A stretch of 64,000 bases of DNA from Boswellia sacra. Lineage: Eukaryota > Streptophyta > Magnoliopsida > Sapindales > Burseraceae. The notes below the pieces were generated by a model. The model ran no database searches. It saw only the letters and a list, made by a program, of their open reading frames with translations, and had not been told where the DNA came from. How positions within the stretch are numbered: position 1 is the first letter of the stretch; each line of letters starts with the position of its first letter. Below, in pieces: positions 57,301 to 64,000 of this stretch. Position numbers and translations under genes: made by a program. The DNA is taken from positions 1 through 64,000 of the forward strand of contig SNVD02013683.1 of the NCBI GenBank assembly GCA_013180625.2. Direction: 5' to 3'.

Positions 57301-57395
57301 CAAGACACTTAGGTGCGCACACGCACTAGTAATAACATACATGCATTATAACAAATTTCAAAAGGTTATGGCCACTTACTAGTTGGGATGTTACA
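54331..57395 (-). repeat. 5' LTR of the Tekay-like element
   Basis: 3065 bp. The terminal base next to the PBS side is mutated (TATCACACCC where the other LTR has TGTCACACCC, plus strand). Confidence 0.9.
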
Positions 57396-57400
57396 ATATC

Positions 57401-57864
57401 TAAGTTTAAATGCCTAAAATCAAAATTTAGACACATATATCGTCATAAGTGTTTATGACATATACTTTGATCATGTTTTTAATGCAAAAAAAAAAAAAAA
57501 ACAAATTGTAACGTAGACTGGTTATGTCATAACACAAAAATGTTTAATGAATTATTCTTTTTTTAAAATACAAATATAATACAAAAATCGTAGTGTTACA
57601 TTATTTCAAATGTTAAGTTGTGCGATTTTTGTATGAATGAAATATTTAATTTTTACTTAAAGAAAACGAATGTTAGTTTTACTCAAATAAATAACTTTGA
57701 TGAAGATAGTGCATATAATTAATATCTTTCTATAAAGATCTAAACTCAAATGTTTAATTATTGTAACATTTGATTTAAAAAATATACAACCCATTAAAAA
57801 GGGATACAATTGAAAATAGCTATATTTCATAAGGTATAATTTTGTAAAAAGAATCATTCAAACT
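57401..57864. other. Intergenic, nothing recognised
   Basis: AT-rich DNA with an A-run at 57485-57502. No gene. Confidence 0.4.
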
Positions 57865-57873
57865 TTTTCAATT

Positions 57874-58074
57874 GAGTAATGCTAAACTTACAACATTTGT
57901 ACAACATAAGATCTACAACATAACGTGACAGTCTATATAGCAAAATTCACTGGAGGAGGAAAAAAATAAAAAAGAATGAGAGAAGTTACATCTCTAATAA
58001 AATTTTGTCACTTAAACTGTCACATCATATTATAAAGTTTATGTTATACGAATGTTATAAGTCTAACATAATAA
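57874..58074. mobile_element. MITE, Mutator-like family A (copy 3)
   Basis: The left end GAGTAATGCTAAACTTACAAC pairs with the reverse-complemented right end TTATTATGTTAGACTTATAAC. It is flanked by a perfect 9-bp duplication TTTTCAATT (57865-57873, 58075-58083). The interior contains the family word AGAGAAGTTACATCTCTAAT. Confidence 0.85.
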
Positions 58075-58105
58075 TTTTCAATTAAACAAAAATAAAAGAA
58101 TAATA

Positions 58106-58270
58106 TTACACTTACAACTCATTTATAACAAATTTCTTTTGCAACCTGAGTTGGTAAATTATCAGTAAATGAATAATTACCATATAATTTAACTTCCTTT
58201 ACTTATTTTTTTATTTTTTTATTCAATAAAAAGAGGTATATGGGAAAATGGGTTGTAAAAGAATAGTTTT
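58106..58270. mobile_element. MITE family A, partial or diverged copy
   Basis: AATAATATTACACTTACAAC followed by TTTGCAACCTGAGTTGG matches the reverse complement of the right end of the copy at 8166-8346. The opposite end is degraded. Confidence 0.5.
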
Positions 58271-58679
58271 AGGATGCAAATGAGCTAACACCAAAAAACA
58301 GAAAACAAGATTATATTGTGATGCAAATAATCTCGTCCAACAAACAAGAATAAATGCTCAAATGCTATCAAGTTTTAACCAATCGAAAATCATTTTTATT
58401 ATCTAACTGAATATTATAATGCAATTGAAAATAATATCCTCCTTCAACATACAAATTTGTCTCATAATATGCGAGACTCTCGAGCTATTTAAGTGATAAG
58501 CCTGATTAAGATTTAGTATGTACATCAACTATTTTAGAGAAGTTTCATATAAATTTATCTGTATAACATGCTAAACAACTCTTGAAGCGTATCAATTATG
58601 AAAGGATTTCGCTCTTGCATTAAGGCGTATTTTTATTCAACAGCCAACATCATGCTTAACGATTGAAACCAATCAATTT

Positions 58680-59734
58680 AATTCAAGATGGATAAAACCG
58701 AGATTTTTATTGATTTATTAGATTTTATAAGAAATCTGATCCAAAATGCTTCAGTAATCATGCATCAAACACTTCATCACACCGCATGAGTCAAACGAGA
58801 AAAATGAGGGCCTATTTGGAGCTTTAGTAAAATCCTAATTTTTTTATAACCTATTCAAGTGCATATCAATTAAGATATTACTTGGCATAAAAAATTTTAA
58901 GATAAAAGTTCAATACCATTACAAAGACATAAATTACCCATTACCATGTATCAAAAGTTAAAACCAATAGCAACATAGCATAGCTTGATAAACGTATGCT
59001 TAATACCAATTAAACTATAATGAAATACAGTAAATAAAGGTCACTAAGAGTTGTAAGATCTAGACAAACTTTACAAGATGTTCAAACCTTGGTTGCGCTA
59101 CAAGAAGGCCCTTCAAGCGGCGTACCTGTAATAATTTGGTTCAAAAGCAATGCCATTTGTCAAAGAAAAGAATAAAAAGCTAAGTTAAACATAGCTTGCA
59201 ATAGTTTACGACAGATACAAACAGCTCAAGCTGTACAATAAAGAGAATGTCATGATAGAGAATTTCCCATTACAAAGCATAACATGGTTAACATTCAGTG
59301 TTCCCACATGGTTTTTACAATGTTTCAATCAAATCAATAAGTTTTGTTGGTTTTATGTAGAATATTACATTTTGGAGATGATAAAAAACCTTCGTTTTAG
59401 TAAAGATCTGATGGTGTCAAACATCAATCATTAACAAATAAACACATCAAGGCAAAATCAACATAAAACAAGAAACTTGGAAAAGAAAATCACTAAGAAA
59501 AATCATTTAAAAAGAACTTTGTGTAAGGAACAGAGCAAAGAAAAATTAATACCGTTCAGAAACAAGCAACAAAGTAGAAGTCTGTATAAGCATTTGGACA
59601 AATTAAATTCATATTTACCAGCAAGAAGCCTATATTCTTCTATCCCATTTTTTTCAATATTAGCAGTCCATATGCTAAAATTCAACTTCAATTTAAATCT
59701 TGTAAGAGTAGAGAGGGTGAAGAGAAATTTACAT
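58680..59734 (-). other. 3' flank of F-box pseudogene A (duplicated block)
   Basis: Aligns with the 3' flank of the intact F-box gene (12172-13100, inverted) and, in direct orientation, with 62240-63060. It includes shared words such as TAAGATATTACTTGGCATAA / AAGATATTTTAGCATAA. An open frame at 59503-59742 (-) is this flank read on beyond the frameshifted end of the pseudogene. Confidence 0.6.
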
Positions 59735-60875
59735 TTAGGCATGAGCCAAGTTGGTGGAGGCAGAACAGTGTCCAGAAAAACCTGTGAGATAATCTATGGC
59801 ACCATCCTTAAAGGTAAAAATCTTAGCACCCTTCCCAAAGTAAGCATTAGAAAGATCTCTTTGACCTTTAACAGGTACAAAAATGCAATTTCCTTTAAAT
59901 AAATTGAACACTTCCGGTGGAACAAAGAAGTTACCTCTATCAAACATAAACAATGTATTATCCCTTACTTCATCCTTCACCAGATTCCACTCTCGGATTT
60001 CTTCCTCAAACTTATAAAAATATTTGCAACATCGTTCGGTCGAATTCTCTTCCTTACTAACCATAAACAAATCATCATCAAACTTCACGAACGATTTACT
60101 CCCATTGACATCTCCAGCAGTTTGTGGAGGTATAGCCACAGTTTCAAATTTCAGAGTTTTGGGATCTAGGCATGCAAGACGTCCATTACACATCAAAACA
60201 TAGAATTTTCTTCTATGATAAGCAACATCCTTGGCATTACGTTCATGATAATTAGGAACACGAACCCAATTCTTATCTCCACTCAACCAAATATAAAAAT
60301 TTGTGTGAACTATTATCATAATCATCGACCTGTCACCAAGATCAGTAGAGACGACGACCCTTCTGGGAACTTTTCCAGAAAAATACAATAATTTTAGAAA
60401 CTCATCAACAAATTCAATGCCGTATTCTCTACCTAGTTTAGTAACCCGATAATCATATAAGCTAAAACACTTGGGCAACATATGATGGAGTTTCTGCAGT
60501 CGAGACAAGTGAAGGGTTTAAGTAATCGCAACTTATTGGACCCTGATTCCCTGAACTTGATTAGAAATACTTTGCTAGTGTCATGCTTTGCCGTGAAGCT
60601 GTAGGGGGGATTTGGGAAATGGGTTCAATTAGTTAAAGAGAATAGGGCTTTATTACAAGTCGTATGGGGTTTCCTTCAAAATCGGGTGGCGAATAGTCAA
60701 AATAAAGATCATTTGAATGCGAAGAGCAGAAGACTGAAGGAGGAGGGATTGCTGAACGAAATGTGTTGCAAACTAAACGGAGATGAAGGATATCAAAACG
60801 TTCATCAAGCAGCTCTACAATTGTTTGGATGATGGGGTTGGCGAGACTGGACCGGTCTCGTAGAGGCTTAGCCAT
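59735..60875 (-). pseudogene. F-box/DUF295 pseudogene A
   Basis: A paralogue of the gene at 11002-12171 in inverted orientation. The ATG at 60875 starts MAKPLRDRSSLANPIIQTIV with the F-box core HLRLVCNTFRSAIPPP. An in-frame TAA follows at about 60631 (after KPYSL), then a frameshift near 60600 and another near 60510. The DUF295 part (HHMLPKCFSLYDYRVTKLG, VAYHRRKFYVLMCNGRL, FKGNCIFVPVKGQ, IDYLTGFSGH) is open from 60508. A last shift near 59770 replaces the C-terminal WPPP(K/T)W codons by a different ending. The intact paralogue has no introns here, so splicing cannot explain the breaks. Confidence 0.9.
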
Positions 60876-62239
60876 TGCTGTAGAGTAGCCAACAAAAGAA
60901 TCAAGTAAAAACACACAGGACTACGGTCAAGTCAATGCACACAAGATTTATTAGTCAGTGATAAATTACAATTCAGGGTAAATCACTGTTAACCCCCTGA
61001 TGTTTCGTTGAACAATGACCTGAAATTCCATAAACAAAAAGAAGCCCTGTGCCATACCATTCATTCATCTTCATTTACAAAAACTGACACATGTCCTGTC
61101 CTCTTCTTCTTATTGAAGAGGTATAGCCAAAATTTGGAGGATTTTTTTTTTTGTTTAAGGTAAGTTATGGGAAAACTTATCGTAACATGATATACTTATT
61201 AAGCTATTAACCAACTCAATTACCTCATATTTAATATGGGGAAATTTATCCAACCCTAGAGGTTTGACAAAATGCAATTAGGGTCAGTTGCAGGTTATTG
61301 TTGTTGTAAAAATATATATATATATATATTGTGTAGCAGCAACAATCCAGAGTGTTCGCTAGTGGCTTCTCAAGCTACTTCAAAAAGAAATTGTTATCAC
61401 AAAAAATCAGGTTAAATGAAAGAGATCAACTTCTTCTTTTAAAAATTAAAATATCAAACTTGCCTTTTATAAAAGACAAAAATATAAAATTATCCTTATT
61501 TATTAAATTTATACTTAAAATTAAAATAAATAATTATTTATTTTCATAAAATATTTTCCAATTTTTTATTTTCTCAAATTTCATAAGTAAATTTAATTAC
61601 TTAAAATTAGATGAATATAATTTAAATTAAAAATATATTAAATAAATCCAATAGATATTAATAATTAACATAAATATAAAATCCCATTTATTTAATATAT
61701 ATTAATTTATTACAAGTTTATAAATTTTAAATTATTTTATAAATAAATGTGGATTTTTTGGATTAAATTTTCATTTTAAAATTAATTTGATTCAGATATT
61801 AAATTAAAAATTAAATTTAAACTCTAATATAAGTTATAAGATCATATATTTTTACTTCAATTAAAAACTTATTTATATTTTAAAAATATTATAAATTATT
61901 TATATTTATTAAAATTAAATTTATTTATAATTTGTTATAAATATTTAAAAAATTTATTATAAATTTTAATAGTTAAATATTACAAAGAATAAAACACTTA
62001 TCCATTTTGGTCATTTAAATATAATAAATTAATGCTACAATAATAGCAATCTCAAACATTTTTATCTTATTTTTAAAAAGTAAAGCATTTTAAAAGTTAA
62101 TTTATCAAACACCATGTAACTTCTTTTAGAAGCTAATTATTTCTATAACAAAAGCAACCCCAGACTGGCCCTTAATCACTTATAATTTTTTAAATAACCA
62201 TCAGCGCCCGACTTAATAGTGGAAAACTAAATGTTTAAT
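60876..62239. other. Intergenic, very AT-rich
   Basis: A (TA)n run lies at about 61312-61329. 61440-62000 is almost entirely A/T. No gene or defined repeat is visible. Confidence 0.4.
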
Positions 62240-63067
62240 CAAAAATGGCAACACCAACATTTTGATCAATTTATTAGATTTTCTAGGAAATACAATCCTA
62301 AAATTTTTATAATTGAGCATCAAACACGTCCTCGCACCCCATAAGAAATTAAAAAAAAAAAAAAGTTATAGTAAAATCTTAATCTTTTTATAGCCTAATC
62401 AAGTTCAATATCAACCAAGATATTTTAGCATAAAAAATTTAAGATAAAAAGTTAACACTATTTAATACTATTACAAAATGCATAAACTAAGCAGAATCCA
62501 TAAATCCTAAATAAATTAAGTCAACACAAAGAAAAAACCAACTTTATAAATGTACCAATCACAATCCTTACATGCTCAATACCAATTAAACTACAATGAA
62601 ATATAAGTAAAAAAAATACTGTCATTAAGAGTAATAAGATCTGGACAACCATTACAATATGTTCAAATCTTCATGTTGAAACAAGAAGGCTCATCAAGCA
62701 GCTAATATGCAACTAATTAGGTTAAAAAGCAATGCCTTTTGTCAGAGAAAGAGAAGAAAAATTTATGCTAAACATAGCTTACGATAGTTTATGGCAAATC
62801 AAACAGCTCAAGCCCTATGATATGATCAGAATGTTAAGATATAGAAACTCCCATTGCAGAGCATAAGATAATAAATGTTCCCACATAGTTGTTAAAATTT
62901 TTCAATCAAATTGAGGAGTACTATGGGTTTTAAGTAAAATATTACATTTGGAAATGATCAAAGACCTTCATTTTAGTAAAGGATTTGATGGAGTGTCAGA
63001 CATCAGTCGTTAACAAATAAATCATTCATGCTTTTTTTCATCAAGCTTAAAAATATTCCAGCAATAT
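62240..63067 (-). other. 3' flank of F-box fragment B (duplicated block)
   Basis: Diverged copy of 58680-59734 in the same orientation. Paired landmarks include TTTATTAGATTTT...AAGAAAT-type words, AAACAGCTCAAGCC and TTAACAAATAAA(T/C)CA. It contains no gene. Confidence 0.55.
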
Positions 63068-63411
63068 CTACATGTGATCTGTGTCATAGATAGTCAAAAA
63101 TAAATCATTAGATAACTTCACCTTAGCTAGATGCTGAATAGGACTTGATTCCAATAGTGTCACAGCTTCGGTGACCTTCGAAGACTTGGAATCTACCATT
63201 ATGGTATCACCATTGCTGATCAAAGCATAAAAGTTTTTGTTATGATAAACAATATCTACAATAAAACAATCATCACCAATATCTACTTCAAAGCCCTCCT
63301 TGTTTCCACTCCTCCACGCGACCAACCTCTGTGGGAGTGGGAAAGCAAATAATGCCATAAGCACAAACTCATCAGTAGAGACTCCATAAATGCAAAGCGT
63401 TGCAGGGAGGT
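63068..63411 (-). pseudogene. F-box/DUF295 fragment B
   Basis: Only the middle of DUF295 survives: STDEFVLMALFAFP, DIVYHNKNFYALISNGDTIM and VKLSNDLFLTIYDTDHM, aligning with residues ~185-310 of the intact paralogue. The F-box half and the C-terminus are gone. AT-rich DNA replaces the upstream part beyond 63411. It is the more decayed member of a tandem pair with 59735-60875. Confidence 0.8.
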
Positions 63412-63419
63412 ACCTGTGT

Positions 63420-64000
63420 GGTAGTAATTTGATTTATATTTGAGTTATTTTCATAATTTATCAAATAATTAAATTATACTTAATTTAATTAAAATATAAT
63501 AAAAAATTATCTAAAGTTGATTAGATAATTTTTAAAATTTAATTTTCTAATTTCATATAATAATTTTTAATTAAAGATTAATCCATTAAATTTATGTCAA
63601 AATCATTTTTAGAATAATGAAAATAATATTAACAAAATTAAATTTATAAAATTTTAAATAGTAGGGTGTGTTTAAAACACCCGGTGTATTTTTTTTTTTT
63701 TTAAAAAAAACAGCCCCACCCATAAAAATCTAAATTACATATTAAATAGCATACAAAAATATATGATAAATTAAGAAAACAAGCAGATAATGAGCTAGAA
63801 AATGAGCAGGCATCCAGTGGCAGATGAAACTAATAATTCCACATAATTTTTAGTTTTCATCCGTCAAAAAACCTGTGACAAGAGATTCAGATTAATACCA
63901 GCTAACTCTGCTGACAATCGTTTAAAGGGAATTTTGCGCTTCTAAGCATTAATTTAACAACTGTTAGGAGCCCAAATAAGTATTAGAGTATAGACAATCA
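63420..64000. other. Intergenic, AT-rich
   Basis: No gene is recognised. A T12 run precedes an A-run at about 63690-63709, with CACCC/CCCACC-type words on both sides. Confidence 0.4.

Larger units (their letters stand above)
47780..57395 (-). mobile_element. Tekay/Del-type Ty3/Gypsy retrotransposon, 9.6 kb, gag deleted
   Basis: A complete but decayed element on the minus strand. The 5' LTR is 54331-57395 and the 3' LTR 47780-50925, both about 3.1 kb, bounded by TGTAACA... and ...GGGTGTGACA (minus strand). The flanks GTATC (47775-47779) and ATATC (57396-57400) are a 5-bp target duplication with one mismatch. The PBS lies at 54315-54326. The pol domains run PR, RT, RNase H, integrase, the Gypsy order. 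The phrase TCGAGGACGAAATTC just before the 3' LTR is typical of the Del/Tekay chromovirus group. The LTRs differ at roughly one base in ten in the sections I compared, so the insertion is old. The interior is only 3.4 kb because gag is missing. Confidence 0.93.

Noticed and set aside
59735..60914. Treating pseudogene A as an intron-containing active gene
   Set aside because: Breaks are an internal stop and one-base shifts within sequence colinear with the intronless paralogue. No splice sites would repair them all.

Overview
The window is nuclear DNA of a flowering plant, most likely a eudicot. The evidence is an elongator tRNA-Met gene with the plant-type short intron after the anticodon, a 13-exon plant-specific DUF1664 gene, receptor-like-protein (RLP) relics, F-box/DUF295 (SKIP23-type) genes, a LOG cytokinin-enzyme relic, and a dense layer of plant LTR retrotransposons and MITEs. 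The base composition is strongly AT-rich. The species cannot be named from sequence alone.

Layout. 1-0.9 kb: intronless, frameshifted LOG retrocopy ending in an A-tract. 1.2-3.9 kb: 3' end and LTR of an Athila-like Gypsy element. 3.9-4.1 kb: antisense Copia gag scrap. 5.7-10.8 kb: DNA transposons and MITEs, one possibly carrying a gene fragment. 11.0-12.2 kb: intact F-box/DUF295 gene (+). 12.2-20.5 kb: intergenic DNA with MITEs, an old LTR relic and simple and tandem repeats. 21.1 kb: tRNA-Met(CAT). 21.2-23.7 kb: RLP pseudogene (-) containing a perfect 379-bp tandem duplication. 26.1-31.4 kb: intact DUF1664 gene (-), 13 exons, 354 codons. 33.6-37.0 kb: Gypsy-derived element in a tandem LTR-internal-LTR-partial internal arrangement. 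37.4-40.9 kb: complete LTR element with no recognisable coding capacity (LARD-like). 41.5-46.0 kb: second RLP pseudogene (-), interrupted by a complete non-autonomous Copia element. 47.8-57.4 kb: complete but old Tekay/Del-type Gypsy element (-) lacking gag. 57.9-63.4 kb: MITEs and two decayed, tandemly arranged copies (-) of the F-box gene region, inverted relative to the intact gene.

The most interesting object is the Gypsy-derived element at 33618-36636. Its gag frame is interrupted, in frame and without introns, by about 116 codons that I recognise as part of a plant phosphoinositide-specific phospholipase C (end of the X domain, acidic linker, and the conserved block after it). This looks like host mRNA captured into a retroelement gag. 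The two LTRs differ at only about four sites by eye, so the chimera is young. The second notable object is the Copia element at 41659-44684. Each LTR carries four RY motifs (CATGCATG), and the leader carries eight CCACGTCA bZIP-type boxes plus a G-box. The element sits inside the membrane-anchor codons of an RLP with a perfect 5-bp target duplication.

Only two protein-coding genes (F-box/DUF295 and DUF1664) and one tRNA gene look functional. The rest is relic genes and nested mobile DNA. Family calls rest on recognised motifs and read-through alignments made by eye; no database search was possible.
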